Origin: Hymenolepis diminuta
Taxonomy: Eukaryota > Platyhelminthes > Cestoda > Cyclophyllidea > Hymenolepididae
Assembly: GCA_900708905.1 (NCBI GenBank)
Contig: CAADRB010000002.1
Span: 4,220,292-4,284,291, forward strand
Direction: 5' to 3'
DNA length: 64,000 bases
This document shows positions 38,440 to 48,790 of this stretch, one piece after another. Each line of letters opens with the position of its first letter. Positions within the stretch are counted from its first letter, which is position 1. The notes under the pieces were generated by a model. It saw nothing but the letters and a program-made list of their open reading frames with translations. It searched no databases and had not been told where the DNA came from. The position numbers were made by a program, and so were the translations under genes.

Positions 38440-39250
38440 ATGAGTGTGTGTCTTTAACACACTGGGCTAATTCAGCAGCGTAGATTGTTGAGTCGCCATT
38501 GTGATTGGATAAGTTATTCGTGCGTATTCTTCAAAGGAGGTTATAACTAAGTTGCCGACACAACGTAGGGTAGTAGTAAAGCAATAGGGCTGTAATGGGC
38601 AGAAATAGCGCGCACGTTGTGACGGTAGTAATAACACTAAACACAAATCCTTTATTCTTTCACCGCCCGGCGCGGAGTTTATTTTATGAACCGTTGCGCG
38701 CGAGATATCGGATTCATGTCACCGTCATCATCTAGCTTAGGTGTATCCCCACCCCTCTCCTAATACATGCCGTCTCAATAGCTCTCTTTGATCTCCACGC
38801 CGACCACAAAAAGTATCACTCGACCTGAAAGTGACTAACGGGCACACACTGGCTTCTAACCTCTATCTTCCTCTCTCTATATACTACTTAAATGAGACGG
38901 GGGCACACTCTGCATCGATAAATCTATCATATGGAAAAACTTTACTCTGAAGTTGCGTGCATTTCTCGTCTTATTTCGCTACTGGCTTCCCTGTTTGAGA
39001 AAAAATCGGGCTGCATATTGGCTGGGTGAGTGGGTGCCGTTGTGATTAGAGAAAAGACGACGGCTTTCTCTTTCATCTAACGCCGCGCACATACGCTGCA
39101 GCTCAGGTGTCTGTTATTCCTCCAAATCAGTCTATGGTGGCGGCGACTGCAGCGGTGTGTTCTTTTGCTTTTACCACCGGTACTTTTTTCAACCACCCGC
39201 TTGCCGCTTACCTACCCAACTCGCCTTTGTGATCCTCCCTTCTTTCGGCA
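38440..39250. other. GC-rich island 7
   Basis: The longest island of the series. It includes GTCGCCATTGTG (38494-38505), AAATAGCGCGCACGTTGTG, CCGCCCGGCGCGGAG (38663-38677), TTGCGCGCGAGATATCGG, CTCTCTCTATATA, and GGTGGCGGCGACTGCAGCGG (39135-39154). CpG is frequent here and rare on either side. Confidence 0.45.
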
Positions 39251-39454
39251 TAGAACAAAAGAAGACAAGATAAAAGGGTTGGAAGTACCTTTGGACAATT
39301 GACTGATGATTCAATTGTGTGTGTAGAGGGGAGGAGCGGGGATTATTCATATACCACGTTTCCTCTTTCTAGGGAAATATCCATTTTTCGTGCAGATTAT
39401 ATTTGTCAAATTAGAAATTAAATAAAATATGGATTTACTTATTCAATATTTTTA

Positions 39455-39650
39455 ATGTCCGTTTCTTAATGTGTGCATCTCTGAAGTCTGAAGTCCTGGG
39501 TTCGATATCCACTCAGTTAAGGGAATCGCTAACCACACTGGTTAAATGTAGTTAATCAGGGTTGCAGAATTGGAACTACTCATCAGGGAGGCCTTGTGTC
39601 ACTATTCCTCTATCCAAGATAAGTGCTGAGAATAGCTTTTCTTTATGTGT
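39455..39650 (+). repeat. tRNA-related SINE-like copy (family S)
   Basis: Carries the best box B of the family, CCTGGGTTCGATATCCAC (39496-39513), followed by AACCACACTGGTTAA and the tail TATCCAAGATAAGTGCTGAG. Confidence 0.65.
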
Positions 39651-40559
39651 ATGCGCATTATATGGGAACAAATAATCAAGTAATATTCAATTCGTATTTG
39701 ACATCCACGGAAAATAACTTTTTTATGTGCTCAAATTTTAACTGCTTTCTGATTTTTACCAATAAATCCCAAGACTTCCCGTGAAGAAATCTTTATTTCC
39801 TTAAACACTTGAAACTGAATTGGGAAAAATTTAGATCAAACTTGAAGAATTCTTCAGTAATGGGCGTATGTAGCTGACATGTTTTATCATCCTGATATCT
39901 TGCATTTCGCAGAAATAAATATCAATTAAGCAGTAACTTCGTAACTTTAGATTTTAAAATTTTGGTGCAGAATATATATATTGATCTGTCTTATATGTAC
40001 CATAGCTGCTCTTGATCTACTTTTTACACTTCTGCTCTGCAAGTATTGAGGCCTGAATCTCAAGATATGACATTAGATTTCTTTAATTTCCTTTGTAGTC
40101 TTATGAATGACTTCTTCTCACAGTCTTAGAGTTCCACATTGTAAGTCATTCCAAGTCTCATAAATTAGATTATTTTTTGGAGTACAGATGAAAGTTATTA
40201 TTGGCATCCCCTAATATTACAAGCAAATTCTATACTTTATTTCCTGCCTACATTTCCATAAACAAACATTCCCATCTTATATCCCATTTCTGTTTTTAGT
40301 TCTACTTCGGTAGTAAAGTAAGTTGAGGGTGTAAAATTTTTATTTCCAAGAGCGTATTAACACGCTTCTTTTACACACGTTCCCTTATCTTGAAAATGAA
40401 TCGTATATGGGGAGAAAGGCTGTGTTTAGCGCGGCTATCCTACAAAAGTCGGAAAGATTTTAAAAAGGTGGGGTGAGGGAAGGGGAAATGCCTATACGTA
40501 TGCGTAGACTGGTGAAATCCCATCTCTTATGAGTACTTAAACCATATAAATTATATGCT

Positions 40560-41255
40560 CTCTTTCGCTCTCTCCCTCCCTCTTCAAACGTACTAGTGGC
40601 GGCGGCACAGGCGGTAAAACTCTTTGTCGGCGACCCTGCCTTTTATCCTCCCTCTACCACCTAATACCACTCTCTCTTCTAATAATAATGGTGATTGGTC
40701 CTTTGAAGTCGGTAGTAGTAGTGGTAGGTGTCAGTAGTGTGCACTGTAGTGTGGTGCGGGGTGGGATCTTTTAATAAGGGTGCGTACGTGGTGATAATAA
40801 ATCCCGATCACTTTAATAATAATCCCCTCTAATTTGTAGTGAGACAGCTTCCCATTTATCCTCATCTCCTTCCGCATACTGGCTATCCAGCTCGATCGTG
40901 CTCAATTATACTCGTGCTTCTTTTTATGCAAATCTGCGCACACATAAACAGGCTGGTTGTATTAAATTGTTGGAGGATAGGTGGAGAGAAGAGAGTTGTA
41001 AAATTTACCGCGGACTCTCTGTACGATGCATACACACACGCTCTAGCGGCATTTTATTGCTCACGGAGCCCGTAAGGTTGGTGGCGGCAAGGCATCTCTC
41101 TCTCTCACTTTGTGTGTCGGCGTGGAACACACTTCTTTCATCCTCCCTCGCCTTATATGATGATGCCGAACCGCGGGCGGCGTGCCGGATACACATACGC
41201 ACGCCGTGCACACATGCACCTTTTCAATTGCGCGTGCTGTTTAATGACCTTGGCC
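40560..41255. other. GC-rich island 8
   Basis: CTCTCTTTCGCTCTCTCCC, AGTGGCGGCGGCACAGGCGG (40595-40614), GGTAGTAGTAGTGGTAGG, GTGGCGGCAAGGCATCTCTC with further CTCTCTC (41079-41106), and CCGCGGGCGGCGTGCCGG (41171-41188). Overlapping open frames are compositional. Confidence 0.4.
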
Positions 41256-41624
41256 AATACAAATTATGGGGCTTTAGATAATTGGTGCCGCCAACTACTT
41301 CTTTTATATTATACACATGTCGGAGAAAACTTTAAATTATTTTGCGCACTGCCTCTCAAACTAGTAATAACCGCCTTCCCTCCTATTACCCGTATTTATT
41401 ATTTTACAACTATTACAATCATAATCATTTGGTGTCGCTCGAGTTTGCCATGGTAATGGACATGGAATTGAGGTCGATCAAAGATAAACCTTTTCGAAAA
41501 TTATCACCAAAGAAAATATATGCTTGTTCGAGGAAAGAGAAGGATTTTTGGGGATAAGCTCGGAGATTGGCGTCTGTTAGCCACTGGTTCAGTGTTAATC
41601 TACCTGAAACTCCCAAACCCGTTA

Positions 41625-41803
41625 AGGAAATCATTTTCCAGCTCTTACCTTTGGTAGGACCTAACATCATGGTGTCCCCCGGGTGAAAAACTAGAATTCC
41701 GTCACTCACTTCACTAGTCACTGCAGTTGGCCATTCCACCCATTTAAATTCCCATGAGCATCGAACTCTGAGTTCGTCAGCTGATGTGCCAACAGTTCAC
41801 TAG
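41625..41803 (-). repeat. SINE-like copy (family S), source of a misleading open frame
   Basis: Minus strand: box B AGAGTTCGATGCTCATGGG, then AATGGCCAACTGCAGTG, then GGAATTCTAGTTTTTCAC and AGAGCTGGAAAATG. It parallels the 48.45-kb copy step by step. A 104-residue frame across this copy is therefore not a gene. Confidence 0.6.
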
Positions 41804-42109
41804 TGATTAATTATTCTTTTCTTAAACGATTATTAGAGTTGGTTAAATTTCCTTGTCCTCAATTAATTGAACTCTGAAATGGAATTATGGTCTCATTCAA
41901 CCCATCCTCAAATGGAAGCGAGGAAAGAAACTTCTAGATAATCCCTGGAAATATAAAGCATCCAGAAACCTATGGCAATTCTTTAGCAGGAAATAATTTA
42001 GTGGGCTACTGGAAAAAATCCTTTAATGCTGATTGTGATTTTCATCAAATAATCCCCTGATGTTATTTTTTTTAACGTAAGACGTGATTGATTTGCTTCC
42101 TATCTTTCT

Positions 42110-42610
42110 TACTTTCATCTTTTCGCTTCATTAAACAGCTCGAGGTTTTTGCGCGACTCGAGCCGTCTTTTGTTAGAGGGGAAAGGAGTGAGAGGGGGTG
42201 AGTGAGAATGGAAAAAAAGAAAGGAGGGAAAAGAAGTGGATAAGGCGCAGCTGTGATTGGCAGATGCGGCGGTCTATCGATCAAAGTGAAGAGTAGGGGT
42301 GGTCTGTTTGTGGGTCGTTCTTTTCCCACCCAAATCTCCCTCTCACCTGCCTGTAGGGGAAATGAGTTGGTAAAATAAGCTGCAAGGCATGTGTGGGCGC
42401 AAATAGTCTTTTTCAGCTCTTCTTGCACCTTTCCACCTCATCATTTCCCCAATAGTAGCAATGGCGGCAATTAAAGGAAGATATTGCCTAGGCAAACACT
42501 CCCCTTCCTCTCTCGCTCGCTCTCTCTCGCGTTAGATCATAAGGCAACGCTGCCGCTGCCGCCGCCATAGCAACATGATTAACCTTCACTAGCGACCATA
42601 AAAACGCCGA
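42110..42610. other. GC-rich island 9, next to the putative last exon
   Basis: A GA-rich block (42179-42240), AGCAATGGCGGCAATT (42457-42472), CTCTCGCTCGCTCTCTCTCG (42511-42530) and CGCTGCCGCTGCCGCCGCC followed by ATAG (42549-42571). ATGGC/GCCAT cores flank the CT run. Confidence 0.45.
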
Positions 42611-42917
42611 CCATATATATCTCCCTTGTGTCATTGCGGAGCAATTTGCTCTCACTCATTGTGTCTTTTTGATACAATATGCAAATGGCTCTCCATGATA
42701 ATATAAAGGTTCTTTCTTTTATGTTCCGCCTTGTTCTCTCCTTACCGTCTGAGTTAGCAGTGAATTAATTCATGTGATGCGTACCAGCGTTCATGAAACT
42801 TTCGGGATTTCTGGATGAGTGTTTCTTAACATTTAAACAAAAGAGACAAACTTATTCTACATGCACAAAGCATCCCTAAAAACCAGTCCTAATGAATTTT
42901 TTGTTTATCACTTTTAG

Positions 42918-43001
42918 GTGGATGAAAATTCGGTCTCCCCAGATATGAAGGACACAGCGGATACTTGTCTTCAATTATTAGAAGCGATAAAACGAATTTA
43001 A
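42918..43001 (+). CDS. CTNNB1-like: Probable last coding exon of the beta-catenin gene
   Basis: A good acceptor (TTTATCACTTTTAG) precedes a phase-0 frame of 27 codons and a TAA: VDENSVSPDMKDTADTCLQL followed by LEAIKRI. The phase matches the donor at 19704, and joining gives a helix-like C-terminus after LLSVIDS, for a protein of about 612 residues. The vertebrate protein has about 780. The C-terminal transactivation tail and the PDZ-binding end would be absent. AATAAA at 43499-43504 could close the transcript. Exons hidden in the gap or elsewhere in the 23-kb interval cannot be excluded, and the exon could belong to another gene. Confidence 0.5.
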   Translation: MDENSVSPDMKDTADTCLQLLEAIKRI

Positions 43002-43498
43002 CACGTCATCCGGGATTGCACCACTTAAAAAATGCATGACCATACTCAATCACAAACACAAACGCATGTTTATAAATATTCTTACAGTAAAATCTGCGTA
43101 ACGATTCATGGAAGCATCTACATCAAATTATCTTTAAAATACCAAAAAATGTTCAGCAACTTGAACACCAAGTATCTACCTCAATTTTATTTTTATACGA
43201 CAATATGCTACTATCACTGTCACTCAAAAAATGACGCTCTCCTCACTTTCTTCCTTCAACGCTCTTCCCTTTTCCTCGCAGTATCTATCTTTTTCTCCAC
43301 TCTATCTTCCTTTGCTACAATCGCATTTATTCGCGTGATGGCTACGTCTTTAATCCCAAACCCAATGAAAACATTCTGAAATATCGTATTGTTCTCTCAA
43401 TTGTATGTTCTGCTTCCTGTCCCAATATGCCTCTTACGTCTACATGATCTGATTCTGATACTTGCAAAATGAGTGATCCCTATGTTCCCTCTTCATTC

Positions 43499-43504
43499 AA
43501 TAAA
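43499..43504 (+). terminator. Possible polyadenylation signal for the beta-catenin transcript
   Basis: AATAAA about 500 nt after the TAA of the probable last exon. Confidence 0.35.
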
Positions 43505-44920
43505 GTGTATATGAGCGTTAGCCTTCCGTTCCTTTACATTACTTCTAATACATAATGAGGATGTAATAATTCAATTTTTAGAGAAGAGCGTTAATGCTTT
43601 CTAAAATAATGAATAATTCCAATTCGCGCTTAACATTCCTAGATTAGGGATCGATTTGAAAATTGTACAATGGTCAATTTGTAAGCAAATAGGGTAATAT
43701 GAAGTAACGGAATATACTTTGCGTTAAAGCGGAAATATTAATGTGGGAAAAATATATTATTAAATATTTCCTCCTGAGAAAATGAAATCTTTTCATTTAT
43801 GTCTGCTGTCTCATCTCTGCTATGTTAGAACTGCAAGATTTGAATAGCGGGAAAGATCGTTTTGCCTCCTCAATCATTGGGAAAAAAAGAATTGAAGCGG
43901 CATAACTGATCCTTTTTTTATTAAATAATACATGTCAATAAGCACTGAACGTCGTAGACAAGCATTGCTGCAATGCAGAGGACGAATCATGAAGTATGAA
44001 ACGTGGACTATCCATTTAGTAAATATTGTTCGATCCAAATCCGTATATCAAATGAACTAAGGCTCTAAATATCTATTTGATCCCCTCCCCTTTACCATTT
44101 GGCTGCTGTTAAAAATTTTACATTTTCTGTATTACTGTAGGTAATAACAACAATTTATGTCTGGTATATTTCCCTTGTATTTGTACTCTTGGCCAGCCAG
44201 CTTTGAATCAAACTGATTTTTGTGTTCTCTCCCCCCTTATATCTGGAAACTGGGATACCGGATTTGTTAAAGGTGGCCACGTGGTAGGGAAAAAGTACTG
44301 AAAATTTGAATATAGGACCTGAAAAATGACCTTGAATGTAAAACAATTCGAACTTGCTGATGAAGCAGCAAGAACAGAGCGAATCAATTTTGAAAATATG
44401 CATTGCTCATGAACCATACAACAAACGGGAATCATAGTATTAAAAAAAGAAACTTTCCCACAATAACTAAATTTTGTGGTTTATTTCAAGGTTGGGAAAC
44501 TTGATCATGTAAATGTGATCAAACGCACATGCTGACTCATGTCAGATGTGGGTTTTATTATTGGTTGATCATCAGACGAACAAAGGACGCAAAGAAGTCA
44601 ACTGCACTTACACTGAATCTACTTTTCCATCACAACCCCGTTTTCGCTCACTCTGTACTGCTGCTCATCTCCACCTCTCAAAAATGTTAAGTCCTATCTT
44701 GCAGCTATATCCTGTTGTCAAGGTGAAAATGTAATTTAAAAAATTAGGGAATATTTTCCCTGATGAAGCTGATATTTTTTTCATTATCATGGAAATAACT
44801 ATTAACCTTTATGTTAACCCTTATATATACTGATATAAACCACGATATACTGTACATAGTTCGAGTTGAACTGCGATAGGTTCTCGCTATAGCAGCAGGA
44901 ACTTCTCTTTTTCTTTTTCT
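43505..44920. other. Intergenic DNA, no gene recognised
   Basis: AT-rich, with short open frames only and no motif. Confidence 0.5.
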
Positions 44921-44929
44921 GACTAGAAT

Positions 44930-45970
44930 ATCGGCCCATAGATCATAAATGTTGGCGAAGGGTGATTGAAAAGAACACTATGAATCAATGCCGAAGGAAT
45001 ATCAAGAAATTCTTTTGACGCTGTTGGAAAAGTTGACCAAACCATGAATATGGAAACTGAATGCGAAAGGCTTAAAGATTCCATCCATCCAGAAACAATC
45101 TCAGATCTTACTTTTTGCGGAACTGTCTTGATTCTGTCCGAATTATTTAGCGTAACATGCTTGTCACGTGTTTATTTGTTTTGAACTCTCCGATTTGTTT
45201 GCCACTGTCTGCTGTTTTTGTGGTCTTCGAGAACTTTGTCAAACTGATGTCTGTGGTCGACTCCTTAGAATACTCAAAGAAAGTGGTAATACCGCGGTAG
45301 AGGATCTTGCTAATGAATGCAAATAATAGGACACTAAGTGCGATAGTGGCATGACTCAACAGAAAATTGTTAAGCACAGTTATGTGAAACGAATTTCATG
45401 TATCTCTAGTGGAACTGTGTCCCCAAACATTTCCTCTCTCGGTAAACCCTCTTCTAAGTGCTGGCTCTGCAATGAACTGGCAAACTCTCCGAAATCCCTG
45501 TGTAGTTGCTCTGTGAATGAGGTTAATGCTGCAAATAAAGGAAAAAATGTTATTGTGCAGATAAATGGTCATGAGGTCAAAATACAATTTTGCACAGGCT
45601 CTGATTTTACCCTGACTTCACAGGAAACATGGAGATTAGGGTAAACTAGCACTAATTTGTTCAAATGTAGTTGAAAAGAATGTTCTATTGGAATTCTGAA
45701 ATTTGAACGTAAAATTATGGTGATCGGCAACTACGAACAAAACGTTTTGTGGGTAATCGATCTCAGTCGAATCTAACTGGGCTTGCCTGGTTGGACGATT
45801 TGAAATTGCTGAAGCGAATGGAAAGTTCTTCCAGACTGCCTAACGAAGGGCGCTGAACTAATCGAACCAAAAGTATCCGAAGAAGAGAGAGTAGCATCCT
45901 AAAACAAATCCTGCTGTAGTCGTAAAAGTGAAACCAGAATTGAAATTAAAAAGCGAGAACAGAGAACAGA
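44930..45970 (+). pseudogene. Relic of a Ty3/gypsy-like gag-pol polyprotein
   Basis: The clearest piece is the frame at 45351-45644. A Cys-rich segment (CWLCNELANSPKSLCSCS) looks like a damaged nucleocapsid knuckle, and it is followed by a retropepsin-like region, VQINGHEVKIQFCTGSDFTL, in which the active-site DTG reads CTG. Downstream at about 45720-45850, in shifted frames, GLAWLDDLKLL resembles the protease-to-reverse-transcriptase linker of gypsy elements (LGLDW type). The frame is interrupted several times, and no reverse transcriptase core or LTRs were identified nearby. It is an old inactive fragment. Confidence 0.6.
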
Positions 45971-46921
45971 GAATGAAGATTCCTCTTCGATAAAAAAACT
46001 GAGTAAATATTGGCAGCGTTTGTTTCTTCAAAACTAAATTTTCCAGTTAGTGCTCACGCATACCAGAGCATGTGAATGAAGTCTCCCCACTTCTATACTA
46101 CTCCAATACTCACAGTTGCATTTAATTGAGTTAAAATTCTCCTTTATCTTAGAGCTGATCAATCAAGGCAACGGTAAAAAGAGGTTCTATCAATGGCAAT
46201 GGTCACTATATCAGTAGTAACACAACTTTTCATTAATAAGAAGCGAAATATGAAGACTTGGTAATGAAAAGTAGAGATTTCTCCTAGCTTTATTCACTTC
46301 CTCAATAAGGTCTTCTTTACCTGAGTATTTGAGTACGCTTTGTCTTACATCTTATCAATAAATAATATGGGGCCATTCTTCAAAAATAAAACAAAATGTA
46401 TGCGTCACGCGTCCCCATAGTCATGAAAATTTAATAACAGCGCACCATCCATCTTCACAGCTGATAAGAACTTTGCTAGTATATGCTGCAATATATATTA
46501 CGTAACGAAACCATTACAAATAGAATATAGAACACACCAGGATTTGTGAACTCTTCTGAAAACACCTGATTTTTCATATGTAATTTTCTATAAAATTCAG
46601 TTCCATGCATTACAGAGGGAATGGAGTTGGACATAGATTTTATTCTTAAATATTTATCAGTTTAATCGTCATAATTTTAGAGTATATTATTTAAACTTTC
46701 TAAATTAATCAATTAATCAATTTTGCTGAAAATATTCAAACCCGCATTACAGTTTAGATAGGGCATTATAAAGTAAAAATGTTGTTGAAACCAAATCTCC
46801 TGTCTTTTTAAATCTAATTCTATTAATTTCACTTTTCATTTATCTTTTCGATTTGCATTGTTTAACTTTCCTGAATAGGCCAATTTAGATCGGCGCAGCA
46901 ACTTAAAGAGGTTCCCTTCGA
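45971..46921. other. Intergenic DNA upstream of DHFR
   Basis: AT-rich, no gene seen. CAATTTAG at 46881-46888 is a possible trans-splice acceptor that would give a 33-nt 5' leader for the DHFR transcript. Confidence 0.4.
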
Positions 46922-47638
46922 ATGGCAATAAAAAGGTTGAATGTGATTGCTGCTGTTTCTCAAAATAGGGGCATTGGAAAGAATAACAAGCTGCCTTGGA
47001 GAATCCCGTAATTATTTTGTGTGCTATCGCCAGCACAGACTCTTTAAATAACTGCAAATTATTTTTCATTCCGCATTATTATTTTAGAGAAGATATGGAT
47101 TTCTTTACTCAGATATCTTCAGCAGCTTCAGAAGGCAAAATGAACATAGCCATTTTGGGTAGACTTACTTGGCTCTCAATTCCACCAAAGTTTCGCCCTC
47201 TTCCGAATCGTATTAATGTAATCGTGTCCTCACAACTAGACTGGTAGGTTCTAATCGCCTACCGGTCAATCTTTAATAGTGTTCCTGAAGGTGTTCATCT
47301 AGTAAAATCTTTTGAAGAATCTTTGCAGCTTTCAGAAAAGCTAAGTGAAGATGGAGAAGCAGATGAAGTTTTTGTCTGCGGTGGTTTCTCCCTGTACAAA
47401 GCGGCTTTGGATCAGAAATCCTACCCCGTTCGTCTTTACTACACTCATATCCTTAAAGATTTCGATTGCGATGTTTTCTTCCCTACTTTCGACTGGGATG
47501 TTTTTAAACCTATTGAGTAAGCCCTTTGATTTACTTGAATGTTTTCCGTTTAGATTGGATACCGTGGATTCAACACTGAAACAATATAAGGACATCAATT
47601 TCAGATTTGCCGTTTATGATAGAGACGCTCTATGTTAA
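46922..47638 (+). CDS. DHFR: Dihydrofolate reductase
   Basis: Reduces dihydrofolate to tetrahydrofolate with NADPH, feeding thymidylate and purine synthesis. Four exons, 46922-47007, 47088-47243, 47280-47516 and 47554-47638, give 187 residues, the same length as human DHFR. Introns are 80, 36 and 37 nt, and all junctions restore frame. Motifs: VIAAVSQNRGIGKNNKLPW (8-26), proton-relay acid D31 in PEDMDFF, GRLTW with the NADPH-contacting Thr, IPPKFRPLPNRINVIVS with the folate-binding Arg, and VCGGFSLYKAAL with the Gly-Gly of the nucleotide-binding loop. At the position of human Phe31, normally aromatic in animals, there is Met32. It is a stand-alone enzyme, not fused to thymidylate synthase. 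Neighbours are a dead retroelement and repeats, so there is no operon context. Confidence 0.95.
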
Positions 47639-48440
47639 TGTATAAAATCTGCATACGATTAATTGTGCCATATTGTTTTTCAATGTTTATATGAAATTTA
47701 ATTCGTTCCATACTATTATTCACAGTTTTGAATTTTTTACCTTGAATTATGATGCTTCTGTGTAATATATGTGCATGTGTCTTAGGATTTTAGGTATTGG
47801 GTTATACAATTTCGAAGGCGGCTTTGAATTCGCGATAAAAACTGGAATAATTTAGTTTACGGTCTATGCGGAATGGTTGTGTTAGGTTCTAACCAAATTA
47901 TTTCTCGCCAAGGAATCTAGTTGAATTATTAAGATAGATGATATGTGGCAAGTACAAGCTTCCACTAGATACGGACGAGTAGCTTAATGACTTGAAGAAT
48001 GCGGTGATTTACGTTCAGAATATGCATAACATGATTTTTACGAACATGGAGTAGTTAGTTCATTTAAGTCTCTAATTCGCTTAATGATATGTTTTCGTAA
48101 GTTAAGTGACTAAATAAATAAAGTGTGATATGGGAAGTAGAAATACGTCCAAACACAACGTAGTTTGTGAACAAAACCAGTGATTTGATCTCTATCCCAT
48201 CAGGAGAACTGGTGCCGGAAAACAGCTTAAGTTTGTTGTAAAATTTGTCGACATTTCTGTGTATTGAAATCGGTATTAGTAATAACGTCTCTGCATATCA
48301 AAATCGCTATTTTTTCCCAAAAAACGTAGCTGTTCGGATTATCACAACGGTCTAAATACCATCCAAGAGGGCTTACATGAAGATCTTTTAATAGCCAGCA
48401 TCCCGGGCAACTTCAACTGGATCTGCCTTTGAAAAAACAA
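47639..48440. other. DHFR 3' flank
   Basis: No gene. The nearest canonical AATAAA on the plus strand is at about 48113-48118, 475 nt beyond the stop, so the true polyadenylation site may use a variant hexamer. Confidence 0.4.
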
Positions 48441-48447
48441 TCTGGTG

Positions 48448-48645
48448 GCATGAGGTTAACATGCTGGTCTTCGAAGTCTAAGGTCGTGGGTTAGATGCTC
48501 ATCGGTGCACATCCTGTGAATGAAATGGCCAACCGCACTGGTTAAGACTGGCTAATAAAGTTGGCTGCAGAAATCGAGTTTCACATTAGGAAACTCTACA
48601 ATGCTACTTTCTGCCCAAGATGAGCGTTGGAAAAGGCTTTTATAA
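48448..48645 (+). repeat. tRNA-related SINE-like copy (family S)
   Basis: GAGGTTAACATGCTGGTC (box A region), GGTCGTGGGTTAGATGCTC (box B region), ATCGGTGCACATCC, AATGGCCAACCGCACTGGTT and the tail TGCCCAAGATGAGCG. It is the fullest copy in the window and serves as the reference for the family. Confidence 0.65.
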
Positions 48646-48790
48646 ATGGGCTTCGCAGTTACAAATCATTGTTGGATAGATAGCCACAATAATTATGAAA
48701 TTGTTGAATAACTTAATTGGATGAAGCACTTAAACTTACAACATAATGATATATCGTAAATAAAAAGGAAAGCATGAAAAAAATAAAATA

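Larger units (their letters stand above)
27471..42917. other. Putative giant intron, right part; no coding gene recognised
   Basis: 15 kb of mainly AT-rich DNA. It has two SINE-like copies and at least six further islands of GC-rich, CT/GA-run-containing sequence, listed separately. No reading frame with domain motifs was found on either strand. Confidence 0.45.

Noticed and set aside
39455..39530. Functional tRNA gene suggested by the box B
   Set aside because: No acceptor-stem pairing or anticodon arm could be formed; the sequence recurs as a repeat family, so it is a tRNA-derived SINE head.
41425..41739. 104-codon open frame on the minus strand
   Set aside because: Most of it lies inside a SINE-like copy whose blocks match those at 48.45 kb. 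No protein family motif.
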